Source of the DNA: Lysobacterales bacterium | Lineage (GTDB): Bacteria; Pseudomonadota; Gammaproteobacteria; Xanthomonadales; UBA2363 | DNA: 64,000 bases | Reading direction: 5' to 3' | Assembly (NCBI GenBank): GCA_019634735.1 | Contig: JAHCAT010000004.1 | Coordinates: 124,001 to 188,000, forward strand | Shown here: piece after piece, positions 48,074 to 57,682 of the stretch | How positions within the stretch are numbered: position 1 is the first letter of the stretch | Layout of the letters: every line of letters starts with the position of its first letter | The notes under the pieces: generated by a model | The model's input: the letters and a program-made list of their open reading frames with translations, nothing else | Database searches by the model: none | What the model was told of the DNA's origin: nothing | Translations under genes and position numbers: made by a program

Positions 48074-48498
48074 GCGCTGGTACGTGGTGGTGGAGGGGTA
48101 CGGGGGTCAGGGTACCGCTTCGTCATGAGCGTGTTGGGATGCGGGATCTTCCAGGCCGGCTGGCGCTCGGTGCGGCGGGATGAGGCGCTGGCGGGGAACG
48201 GTGCTGAATCGACCGGTGAGCTTCATGGGCTGCGCCGACGAGGTGCGGTTCGGAGGTGAACGGGCAAGAGGCCGCGCCTGCGCCAGCGTTCGCGCCACTG
48301 CTTGCCCGGCAGGGCAAGCAGTGCAAGGATTCCACCAGGCCACATCTCCGGTTGGCAAAGACGGACGGGTTAGGCGGATAGGGAGCTAGGGTTGGGGTGA
48401 GACAAAGTACTGAAATGATTGGCGATTCCAATGTCGGCTTGCCGCTCCGGCCAGCTTATGCGGCTCGGATTACACGGCAACTTGCCGTCGATTAGTAG
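48074..48498. other. Intergenic region before the cassette cluster
   Basis: 425 nt. Base composition falls noticeably after about 48380. One strong hairpin (48296-48323). If an attI site exists it would be near 48430-48500, but I cannot identify one. No gene. Confidence 0.6.
48296..48323. terminator. Hairpin in the region before the cassette cluster
   Basis: CACTGCTTGCCC pairs perfectly with GGGCAAGCAGTG around GGCA. No T-run. It could end transcription entering the cassette region; function inferred only from the fold. Confidence 0.45.
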
Positions 48499-48507
48499 TT
48501 AGATGCC
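48495..48507 (+). other. Integron core site (GTTAGATGC) bounding cassette 1
   Basis: GTTAGATGC matches the recombination core G^TTRRRY of integron sites and sits just before the first cassette ORF. No inverted partner (CTAAC) was found upstream within 120 nt, so it may be an attI or the remaining half of an attC. Confidence 0.5.
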
Positions 48508-48522
48508 GCTGGATAGCCTTCC

Positions 48523-48969
48523 GTGATGCAAAACCCGTCGCCAAGCTCGTGGAGCACGGAAGACTTCGAGCATCTCTCGTGGCACGACAACCACATCCAT
48601 GCGCTTCGCATTTTGGAGGGCTCAGATGGGTCCGGAGAGCTCGTGCTCGACATTGACCACATCCTCCACTGGATCCCCCGCAATCCAACCTATTCATTCC
48701 AAGTAGCACCAGCAGTTCTTACCTTTCATGAAGTCTTCGCGCTGCGAGTACTGATTGATTACACTGTCCCGAGTGCCGCTATTGGACCGGCATCGATCCA
48801 TGAAATCACTCGCGAGGCTCAAGGTCTATGGCGCATCCTTCTCAACTGGCCTTCCGGAGAGATCTCCTTCACAAGCCCAGGGTTTACTTTGCGTCTTTCA
48901 GGTCCCTGCGTCGAGTCGAATGCACAGCACCTATCACCAGAAGAGCGAGTCCACTGTGGCGGCATCTAA
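48523..48969 (+). CDS. Cassette 1 ORF, hypothetical protein
   Basis: 148 residues from GTG (147 from the ATG at 48526), soluble and acidic. Not recognised. Segments HDNHIHALRILEGSDGSGELVLDIDHILHW and a Trp-rich WRILLNWPSGEISF resemble small uncharacterised cassette proteins with a beta-sandwich look. Its stop codon is inside the attC R'' box, which is normal for cassette genes. Codon use and GC content (about 55 %) differ from the genome, indicating transfer. Confidence 0.8.
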   Translation: MMQNPSPSSWSTEDFEHLSWHDNHIHALRILEGSDGSGELVLDIDHILHWIPRNPTYSFQVAPAVLTFHEVFALRVLIDYTVPSAAIGPASIHEITREAQGLWRILLNWPSGEISFTSPGFTLRLSGPCVESNAQHLSPEERVHCGGI

Positions 48970-49053
48970 CTTTGCGTTCAAGCCGACCGCCGGGACAGGC
49001 TTTCTCCTTTCCGGTGTGCCCTTGGCCGGCGGCGGCTTAACGCGGCGTTAGAC
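48963..49053 (+). other. attC site (cassette 1/2 boundary), 91 bp
   Basis: Four boxes in the right order: R'' CATCTAAC, L'' TTCAAGCCGAC, L' CGGCTTAA, R' GCGTTAGAC. The outer pair CTAAC/GTTAG and inner pair TCAAGCCG/CGGCTTAA form the folded single-strand substrate of integron integrases. Confidence 0.9.
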
Positions 49054-49056
49054 TTC

Positions 49057-49377
49057 ATGAGACCTACCCGGCCTTGGCGAGAAATGATTGCGGACTGGGC
49101 GCCGGAGCTTTCGACCAAGCTTGGCCGACCCGTAGACCTGATCTTGGAGAAGGGTCTTGGGGCCTTGGACTTTGGCGCAAGCTCATCCGTCGAGATTAGG
49201 GACCCTGGCGGCATGACTACGCGCATCGAGCTCGCATTTGCCTTGATTCGCCCAGAGCAGAACATTGCGGCCGTGTTCTCGGAGCACTGCGGATACTTGA
49301 AGTTTGATCTCAGGGAGGACTCAGTAGTGGCAGAGATCCGTGAGGAGATCTACACGCACTGGGGTGACCCAGAGTGA
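49057..49377 (+). CDS. Cassette 2 ORF, hypothetical protein
   Basis: 106 residues, soluble, alpha/beta composition, no signal peptide: MRPTRPWREMIADWAPELST to VVAEIREEIYTHWGDPE. No family recognised. The ATG is seven bases after the recombination point of the preceding attC, so it has almost no leader; translation may depend on sequence within the attC. Low GC relative to the chromosome. Confidence 0.78.
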   Translation: MRPTRPWREMIADWAPELSTKLGRPVDLILEKGLGALDFGASSSVEIRDPGGMTTRIELAFALIRPEQNIAAVFSEHCGYLKFDLREDSVVAEIREEIYTHWGDPE

Positions 49378-49378
49378 G

Positions 49379-49438
49379 GTACAACAATTCATTCAAGCCG
49401 AACCCGCTTCGCTGGTCGGCTTAACTCGGGCGTTGGAC
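49379..49438 (+). other. attC site (cassette 2/3 boundary), 60 bp
   Basis: A canonical 60-bp attC: R'' GTACAAC, L'' ATTCAAGCCGA, loop CGCTTCG, L' TCGGCTTAAC, R' GCGTTGGAC. Spacing and orientation match textbook 59-base elements. Confidence 0.95.
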
Positions 49439-49439
49439 G

Positions 49440-49760
49440 TTGAGCAGACATCTGGTAATTACTTTTCTGTTGTTGCTTGCAGCGTGCTCCTCGGTTTCTA
49501 CCAGAGGTTTGCCGCGCTTCGTTGAATCTCACGTCGCGCGGGCGGACGGGGCGTCCGAGATTGTCGTGTCGGCTTTGGCCATTAAACCTGACGGGTCCAG
49601 CGCAGGTCCGGTAAACATGATGGCGCTACTTGAGGAGGCGGCTGAGGCACTCTGTGCCGGAAGCTACACAATTGATACAGACGAGAGCATTGGCCTTATT
49701 ACGCCCAGGTCTGGTGGCATGCGTGCAACGTTTACAGGGATAGTCCGTTGTCAGCATTAG
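49440..49760 (+). CDS. Cassette 3 ORF, small lipoprotein
   Basis: 106 residues from a TTG start at 49440. Lipoprotein signal HLVITFLLLLAACSS (lipobox LAAC). The mature part (VARADGASEIVVSALAIKPD to TFTGIVRCQH) is not recognised. TTG is the only start that includes the signal peptide; it lies two bases after the attC R' box. Cassette-borne lipoproteins are common in chromosomal integrons. Confidence 0.72.
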   Translation: MSRHLVITFLLLLAACSSVSTRGLPRFVESHVARADGASEIVVSALAIKPDGSSAGPVNMMALLEEAAEALCAGSYTIDTDESIGLITPRSGGMRATFTGIVRCQH

Positions 49761-49985
49761 AGAAGTGCTGTCAGAGCACACTCACAAGACGCCTGCCGAT
49801 TCGCGGACGCCGAGCTTCGTTCGTGTTCCATCTGGAAACGTACTGCGATGGGAACCTTCCGGCGCCAGTCGTTTCCAACGACGCATATCGCAATTGAAGG
49901 CTGGGAGATTAGCAAGTGAGCTGGCTTCGCCGGTAACCGAACATAGACGTTGGGGGATATCCAGCATTTGTCCAGGAGGTGTTCC
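49761..49985 (+). other. Degenerate cassette boundary
   Basis: 225 nt with no convincing gene. TTCCAAC at 49873-49879 and CGTTGGGG at 49948-49955 could be the outer boxes of a decayed attC of about 83 bp, but no inner L boxes can be paired. An 80-codon ORF here has no start signal or recognisable features. Confidence 0.35.
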
Positions 49986-50573
49986 GTGTTTGTCACGAAT
50001 GGAGTGATTGTTTTCATTGCCGGCTTTTCTCTAGCGGTTCCCACATGGACTGCAGGGGCCTCGGAAAGCGAAGAGTGCTGGCAAAAAGCCAGGGTCCACA
50101 TCGAGGAGACGGTCCCGCCTGTTGCGATTCTGGGAGAAGAAAAAAAGTTTGAGTCCATTGATGTTCGGCTACCCATTGATTGTTCGACGAAGCGCGTTCT
50201 CTTGCCAGTTGGCCTAATCCAGGCCTTGGCTTGGGTGGATCGTGGGATGCCAATCGCCTATAAATCCGGCTTGTTAACTGACTCGCTTTATCTGGATTCC
50301 CCATACGGATCTTCGGTCTTGGCGGACGTGGGCAGATTTTATCGGGACCATTGGCGCCTCGATAGGAAAAGTCAGATTTGCACTGCAACGTGGAGGGCAC
50401 TGTCTGAGCTGGGGGACCCTCCGTTTGTTGATGAGGATACTGAGCACTGTGGAGCCGACCTGCAGCGACTACTTCGTTTTGCTCTGACAATGCGGCACTG
50501 TGAGATTCCCGAGGGAAACAGAAATCTCTCGGTTTCAAGTGGCTGTGTGCCGCCAGGATGGCTGGCGAAGTAG
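49986..50573 (+). CDS. Cassette 4 ORF, hypothetical exported protein
   Basis: 195 residues from the GTG at 49986, which follows AGGAGGTG by about five bases; upstream in-frame starts lack a site. Signal peptide VIVFIAGFSLAVPTWTAGA. The mature part has five cysteines (e.g. DCSTKRVLL, KSQICTATW, EHCGADLQ, MRHCEIPEG), suggesting disulfides. No family recognised. Low GC like the other cassettes. No intact attC follows it; the copy of a flanking repeat begins nine bases after the stop. Confidence 0.75.
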   Translation: MFVTNGVIVFIAGFSLAVPTWTAGASESEECWQKARVHIEETVPPVAILGEEKKFESIDVRLPIDCSTKRVLLPVGLIQALAWVDRGMPIAYKSGLLTDSLYLDSPYGSSVLADVGRFYRDHWRLDRKSQICTATWRALSELGDPPFVDEDTEHCGADLQRLLRFALTMRHCEIPEGNRNLSVSSGCVPPGWLAK

Positions 50574-50581
50574 CGAGCAAG

Positions 50582-50695
50582 GAACGGGGTCAGGTTCAGT
50601 TCTTTGGAGTGGGGGCATGACTCGCCAGGCGTCATGCGCCGCGGCAGTGGGCGTCGAGTCAAGCGCGCGGTCCGGACGCCTGCGCGGCGGGTGGT
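50582..50695 (+). repeat. Direct repeat flanking the toxin-antitoxin pair, copy 1
   Basis: Begins GAACGGGGTCAGGTTCAGTT and continues with similarity to the copy at 51454 for about 110 nt (roughly 70 % by eye). The start resembles sequences found next to REP-associated elements. Confidence 0.6.
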
Positions 50696-50814
50696 CGGGG
50701 CCTCGGCGTTCTCCCCGAAGCGAATGCTGCCCAAAGGCACGACGACGCTGTCGAGTCCGTCGCGTCGTCCCCCGGCAACTCGACCTGGACCACCCCGTCC
50801 GGCTCCAACCGGAC

Positions 50815-51111
50815 TCACGCCCGCGCGTAACCCGCCTCGCGTTGCCCGCGGATCGCCAGCACAAGGGCCACGTCCAGCATCGGCAGGTAGCGATACAGCG
50901 CCACGTAATCCTCCGCGCCGCGACCGATCACCAGTTCGCGCCGGTCTTCGCCGGCCGGCCAGCCGATCAGTGGGTTGGCTTCGAGCACATCCAGGGCGCT
51001 GATGATCCCGGCGACCCGCGTCTGCGCGGCCTTGGCCTCGTGGCGCAACAGGTGGTCGACGATGCGGTCGAGGTCGTCGATCACGCCGGGCGCAAGGCGG
51101 ACGCGTGCCAT
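50815..51111 (-). CDS. ParE/RelE-superfamily toxin
   Basis: 98 residues: RVRLAPGVIDDLDRIVDHLL at the start, LEANPLIGWPAGEDRRELVI, and the C-terminal YVALYRYLPMLDVALVLAIRGQREAGY, the fold pattern of ParE/RelE toxins. ParE poisons DNA gyrase and RelE cuts mRNA; the branch is not certain. ATG at 51111 is one base before the antitoxin stop region, so translation is coupled to the antitoxin upstream. Confidence 0.88.
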   Translation of the reverse strand: MARVRLAPGVIDDLDRIVDHLLRHEAKAAQTRVAGIISALDVLEANPLIGWPAGEDRRELVIGRGAEDYVALYRYLPMLDVALVLAIRGQREAGYARA

Positions 51112-51112
51112 C

Positions 51113-51397
51113 TCACCTGGCCTGCTTCCTGGTTGCGGGTGCCTTGACCGGTTTCCCGGAGAGCCGTTGTTGCAGCCAGGTGCGTGCCTCTTCCCAGGGG
51201 ATCGCCTGCCCGGTCTCCAGGAACTGCGCATAGCGCTGGTCGGCGACCGCGTGGAAGGCAGCACGCTGCTCGCTCAAGGTCGCCTTTTCCGCGATGGCTT
51301 CCAGGATGAAGTTGTGCGAGGTGGTTCCGGCCGCTTCCGCCGCCCTGGCGATGCGCGCCTTCAGTTCTTCAGGAAGGCGGATGGTGGTCGTGCTCAT
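51113..51397 (-). CDS. RHH-type antitoxin
   Basis: 94 residues. The N-terminal ribbon-helix-helix TTTIRLPEELKARIARAAEA and AGTTSHNFILEAIAEKATL bind DNA; the C-terminal part (about 45-94) wraps the toxin. First gene of the pair; ATG at 51397. Autoregulation is likely through the palindrome 32 bp upstream. Confidence 0.9.
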   Translation of the reverse strand: MSTTTIRLPEELKARIARAAEAAGTTSHNFILEAIAEKATLSEQRAAFHAVADQRYAQFLETGQAIPWEEARTWLQQRLSGKPVKAPATRKQAR

Positions 51398-51429
51398 GCG
51401 GATTCCTGCGGCGCTGCGGCGACGGAAAA

Positions 51430-51447
51430 GTAGCACAGGTGTGCTAC
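51430..51447. promoter_or_regulatory. Palindromic operator of the toxin-antitoxin pair
   Basis: GTAGCACAGGTGTGCTAC: two 8-bp arms that are exact inverted repeats, centred on GG, 33-50 bp upstream of the antitoxin ATG. Position and symmetry fit an RHH-dimer operator. Confidence 0.7.
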
Positions 51448-51453
51448 ACGCGA

Positions 51454-51566
51454 GAAACGGGGTCAGGTTCGGTTCCTTGGCGTGGCGGCAAGGCGCGCCA
51501 GGCACCAGTCGCCGGGAGGCGGCACGCGTCGAGACCGGCGCGACGGCCGGACGTCTGCGAAGCGAG
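51454..51566 (+). repeat. Direct repeat flanking the toxin-antitoxin pair, copy 2
   Basis: Begins GAAACGGGGTCAGGTTCGGT; same orientation as the copy at 50582. Together they bracket the toxin-antitoxin genes (about 760 nt apart). Confidence 0.6.
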
Positions 51567-52041
51567 CGGTCCGGGCCCTGGTCTTCGCCCGCATGAGGTC
51601 GCGCTGTGGGGATGCTGTTGCTGCAGGCTGGGGCGGATTCGGCGACTTGCGGAGCGGGCAGGGCGTGCCGGGATAGCGCCCGGACGGCGTAGTCGCGATC
51701 GCCCCCGGTGCCATCAAGGGCCAGCCAGGCGGGAGGCGACTGCAGCGGATTGCCGCGGCTGCCGGGGGGTTGGGGGGAGGGCAGCTCGACCTGGGACGGC
51801 GGTCCGGCGCGTCGATCATGCGGGCCCACACGCGGTCCCGCCGGGGTGCCGAGCCTCGGGAACGCATCCGGGGTGCCGACTGACCTGCCCCGGCATCGCA
51901 ACTCAATGCGCTGATTGAAAACGAAAAAATCTTGCCGATAGGGGCGCGCAAGCTTCCGATCAGGCAGCGCCGGCGCCTCCCCTCCAGATTGGCCGCCTCC
52001 GCGATCCCGCGGTCGTCACCCCAACCTGGAGACCCAAGTCC

Positions 52042-53352
52042 ATGCGTCCTTCATACCTGCCACGCCAGCGCGGCCACCTGTCGGTGGACACCCCGTCCCG
52101 CTACGTCCGCGCTCCTGCGCAGCGCTTCGGAAGTACCCGCCCCAGGCGGCGCCTGACTGCGGTGGCCCCGGCACCGTTGCCCGCCCATCCGGCGCCGGCC
52201 AGCCCCTCGGGATCCCCGGCGGGCCGCCGGCCCTGGAACCCGGCGCGGGCATCCGTCCTGGCGATGGCGCTTTCCCTGCTGGCCGGCCTGCTGCTGCCCC
52301 TGCAGGCCTCGGCGGCGCAGTACTGCGCTCGCACCGTCGCCCAGCTCAGCCTGGCGCTCGACCTGGCCGAGGCCAACAACGAGAACAACGTTATCCGGAT
52401 CGCCCGGGGCGTGATCGCGCCGGCCGCTCCGAGCGATGGCCACCTGTTCTTTTACCTCTCAAGCAAGGACCGGTCGCTGGAGATCAGCGGCGGATGGGAC
52501 CCTGTGGACTGCTCCAGCCAGGTCCTCGATCCGGGCAGCACCCGAATCGAGGCCAACGGCTCCTTCGGCCTGTTCCAGGCCATCATCGGCTCGGCGGGTG
52601 GCAACGCCCGGCTGCGGGTGCACAACCTGACCCTGTCCGGCGGCTCCAGCGACTCCCTGGTCGCGCGCGGCCTGGGCCTCAACGTCAGCGGGTTCCAGTA
52701 CGTCCATGGCAAGGTGGAGATCGACCGGGTGGTGTTCGCGGACCATCACTGCAGCCATGCCGAGAGCCGGGGCTGCGCATTGAACTTTTCCTTCGGCATC
52801 AAGGAGGTCGTGGTCCGCAACAGCCTGTTCCACCACAACAGCGCCGGCGGCACCGCCGCCATCCGGGCCTGGGTTACCGAGGACATCCAGCCGGTGTTCC
52901 GGCTGCACAACAACACCCTCGTCGACAACTACGCCCATGCGCCCGACCAGGCACGGGCCAGCGCCGTCGAGTTCCTCGGCGACACCGACACGATCCTGAT
53001 GTACAACAATATCCTGTTCGGCAATCCGACGCTGAACGCGCCAGTCCCGCTGCCCGATCTCGCCCGCGACCCGGCCGGTGCGATCCTCGGCAAGCACAAC
53101 AACATCGCCGCCAGCGCGGTGACCTGGACGCCCGACACCAGCGGCAACCGCTCGATTCCGCCGGTGTTCGCCGGCCGCGTCGACGACTATCGCCTGCGCG
53201 GCGACTCGCCGCTGCGCGATGCTGGCTTCAATGCCGGTTGGCCGACCCATGGCCTGCTGGAGCTGGGCGGTGGCCCACGCGTGCTGGGCCCGACCATCGA
53301 CCTGGGTGCCTACGAGTCGGACGTGCTGTTCAACGCCGGCTTCGGCGATTGA
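52042..53352 (+). CDS. Exported parallel beta-helix-like protein with long N-terminal leader
   Basis: 436 residues. GGAG precedes the ATG at 52042, but the hydrophobic signal (ALSLLAGLLLPLQASAA) lies at about residues 76-92, after a Pro/Arg-rich stretch of 70 residues; the alternative ATG at 52264 lacks a ribosome site. Mature part reads like right-handed beta-helix: NNVIRIARGVIAP, ISGGWDPVDCSSQVLDPG, TLSGGSSDSL, RNSLFHHNSAGGTAAIRAW, HNNTLVDNYAHAPDQ. Ends ESDVLFNAGFGD (shared tail). Surface or secreted role inferred. Confidence 0.8.
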   Translation: MRPSYLPRQRGHLSVDTPSRYVRAPAQRFGSTRPRRRLTAVAPAPLPAHPAPASPSGSPAGRRPWNPARASVLAMALSLLAGLLLPLQASAAQYCARTVAQLSLALDLAEANNENNVIRIARGVIAPAAPSDGHLFFYLSSKDRSLEISGGWDPVDCSSQVLDPGSTRIEANGSFGLFQAIIGSAGGNARLRVHNLTLSGGSSDSLVARGLGLNVSGFQYVHGKVEIDRVVFADHHCSHAESRGCALNFSFGIKEVVVRNSLFHHNSAGGTAAIRAWVTEDIQPVFRLHNNTLVDNYAHAPDQARASAVEFLGDTDTILMYNNILFGNPTLNAPVPLPDLARDPAGAILGKHNNIAASAVTWTPDTSGNRSIPPVFAGRVDDYRLRGDSPLRDAGFNAGWPTHGLLELGGGPRVLGPTIDLGAYESDVLFNAGFGD

Positions 53353-55905
<2,553 letters not shown>

Positions 55906-56240
55906 GTCGCCCGGTGCGAAGGCCCCGCAGCTGCCGTCACCCCCGGCAGCTGCGGGTCTGACGCGAGAGGCGCCACGCAAGAAGGTGCCAGGGACATTTC
56001 CGCGCCACGTTGGCTGGCGCAATCCCGCCCGCCGAGTCCGTCGCGTGGGCATCTCCAGGCAGCACCGGGCGCCCGGCCGCCCCGCCGTTGCCCCCGCGGA
56101 CCGACGCACACGCCCACTTGCCAACTTCCCGGCCAGCGCCCAGCATTGCGAATTGCCCGCAGCCTGTCCGTGCTCGTGTCTGAATCCGCTTTCACCCTCC
56201 TGGCCGGCCTGTCCGGCCGATACCAGCACGGCCGGCCGCG
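55906..56240. other. Intergenic region downstream of katG
   Basis: 335 nt holding the katG hairpin and the leader of the sigma-factor gene. No other feature seen. Confidence 0.55.
55924..55956 (+). terminator. Hairpin downstream of katG
   Basis: CCCGCAGCTGCCG pairs with CGGCAGCTGCGGG, a 13-bp stem with a seven-base loop. Lacks a T-run. Confidence 0.6.
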
Positions 56241-56801
56241 GTGAGCGGCGGCCGGCCGCCTGGGCTGGAGGCGCTGCTGGCGAACCTGCTGGCCCGCCAC
56301 GGCGCCCGGCTGCGCGCGCTCGTTGCCCAGCATTGCTCGGCAAATCAAGGACTTGACCCGGACGACATCGAGCAGGAGGTGCGCATCCGGCTGTGGAAGG
56401 CGCTGGAGCGTGAGAACAATCCGGCCCTGCCTGCGTCTTATATCCAGCGGGTCGTGGTCACCACGGTGATCGACGCCCTGCGCCGCAGCAAGCCGGAACA
56501 GACCACGGCATTGCCCGAGGACGGCCAGGAGGCCGGCATCGAGGCCTTGCTTGACCCGGTCGGTCCGGTGCGCAGCGCCCGCGATGGTCAGCACATGGAC
56601 ATGGTCCGTGCCGCCATCGAGGCGTTGCCGGGGCGGCGGCGGCAGCCGGTACGGCTGGCGCTGCAGGGCTTCACCCCGGAGGAGATCGGCGAGCTGCTGG
56701 ACATGACCGCGACGATGGCCAAGAACCTGATGTACCGCGGCCTGTACGAATTGCGAGACCGCCTGCGGGCGGCCGGACTGGATGGAAGCGACGATGACTG
56801 A
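56241..56801 (+). CDS. Sigma-70 family (ECF-like) RNA polymerase factor
   Basis: 186 residues from a GTG start. Region 2: LDPDDIEQEVRIRLWKALER and SYIQRVVVTTVIDALRR. Region 4: LPGRRRQPVRLALQGFTPEEIGELLDMTATMAKNLMYRGLYELRDRL. The gene overlaps or abuts the following anti-sigma-like gene, so the two form a pair. No obvious target promoter. The region 2.3/2.4 stretch is unlike the 5581 sigma factor. Confidence 0.85.
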   Translation: MSGGRPPGLEALLANLLARHGARLRALVAQHCSANQGLDPDDIEQEVRIRLWKALERENNPALPASYIQRVVVTTVIDALRRSKPEQTTALPEDGQEAGIEALLDPVGPVRSARDGQHMDMVRAAIEALPGRRRQPVRLALQGFTPEEIGELLDMTATMAKNLMYRGLYELRDRLRAAGLDGSDDD

Positions 56802-57288
56802 GCACAACCTGTCCCACCTCTACCGGGCGTCCTGCCGCGACGATGCCGCCGTGCTGGCCTCGGTGACGCCGGCCGAGCTGGTCGACCTGGCCGAAGGCCG
56901 CCTGGCCGGCCCGCGCCGCGCTGCCGTGGTCGAGGCGATCGCCGCCTCGCCCTCCCTGGCCCAGGCCTGGCGCCTGGCACGCGCCAGCCGCGACGCAGCG
57001 GTCGAGCTGTCGCAAGGGCTCGCCGATGCCCGCCGCGCAACGGCGCGGCCGCTGCATGCCCGTCCCGCCCTGCGCCGCCTGGCGCTGGCCGCCACGGTCT
57101 CGGCGGTGGCGGTGGGTTCGGTTTTCATGGCCCGCCAGCTCGGCCCGGATGCCGGCCTGCCGACCATGGTCGAAGAGGACGCCATCGCCACAGCCGGTTT
57201 CGACGGCCGTGGCGACGACCGTATCTTCTCGGCAAACACCGGCCTGGAGTCGGACCAGATCTTCGGCCAGAGCTTCAACAACTCCTGA
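56794..57288 (+). CDS. Anti-sigma-factor-like membrane protein
   Basis: 164 residues. Start ATG at 56794 overlaps the sigma stop by eight bases; an ATG at 56782 is the alternative. N-terminal cytosolic part has VTPAELVDLAEGRLAGPRR, one span LALAATVSAVAVGSVFMA (about 95-113), and a short periplasmic tail. Layout matches single-span anti-sigma factors but the usual zinc HxxxCxxC motif is absent. The last 13 residues, ESDQIFGQSFNNS, resemble the shared C-terminal tail. Function inferred from operon with the sigma gene. Confidence 0.7.
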   Translation: MTEHNLSHLYRASCRDDAAVLASVTPAELVDLAEGRLAGPRRAAVVEAIAASPSLAQAWRLARASRDAAVELSQGLADARRATARPLHARPALRRLALAATVSAVAVGSVFMARQLGPDAGLPTMVEEDAIATAGFDGRGDDRIFSANTGLESDQIFGQSFNNS

Positions 57289-57329
57289 CCTCCCGCGCCG
57301 GCCCCCGGCCGGCGCCCTCCCCCGAACGA

Positions 57330-57356
57330 GCCGCCGGCACCCCCGGCGGCTTTTTC
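57330..57356 (+). terminator. Rho-independent terminator after sigma/anti-sigma genes
   Basis: GCCGCCGG, short loop, CCGGCGGC, then TTTTT. A complete stem and T-run on the plus strand, 42 nt after the anti-sigma stop. Confidence 0.85.
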
Positions 57357-57627
57357 GTTTCAGCCGCAACCAGCCCGACTCCGCCAGTATCCCGGCCCCG
57401 GCCCCGGTCCCGGTCCAAGGCGAGCAGCCTCGCTCGCCGGTCCGCATCAAGCACCTGCCCCCAGGTCCCGCGACGACCCCGCGCGCCCGCAGTGCAGGAA
57501 AGGGGTAGCAAAAAGGAAGCGGCAGCCGGCACGCACCCCGACACGACCGGCCCCACGCCATCGCCGTACCAGCCAATGGAGCAAGGCGCGGTCGCACTTG
57601 CGCATCTGCCCCGGCCCTGCTCGCCTT

Positions 57628-57677
57628 TCCCCGGTCCCCGGTCCCCGGTCCCCGGTCCCCGAGTCCCCAGTCCCGAC
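57628..57677 (-). repeat. Heptamer array, unit GGGGACC (minus strand)
   Basis: About seven imperfect units; read on the minus strand it starts five bases after the prfC stop codon and is G-rich on the prfC mRNA strand. Confidence 0.85.
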
Positions 57678-57682
57678 CCCAC

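Larger units (their letters stand above)
51398..52041. other. Intergenic region, no gene seen
   Basis: 644 nt. Contains the palindromic operator, the second copy of the flanking direct repeat, and about 480 nt of GC-rich sequence without a recognisable gene or structure. Confidence 0.55.
57289..57682. other. Intergenic region between anti-sigma and prfC genes
   Basis: 394 nt between convergent genes. Contains the terminator at 57330 and a heptamer array at 57628; the rest is GC-rich without recognisable features. Confidence 0.65.

Noticed and set aside
49873..49955. Third attC site
   Set aside because: Outer boxes could pair (CCAACG/CGTTGG) but no inner L boxes are found; kept only as a possible degenerate boundary.
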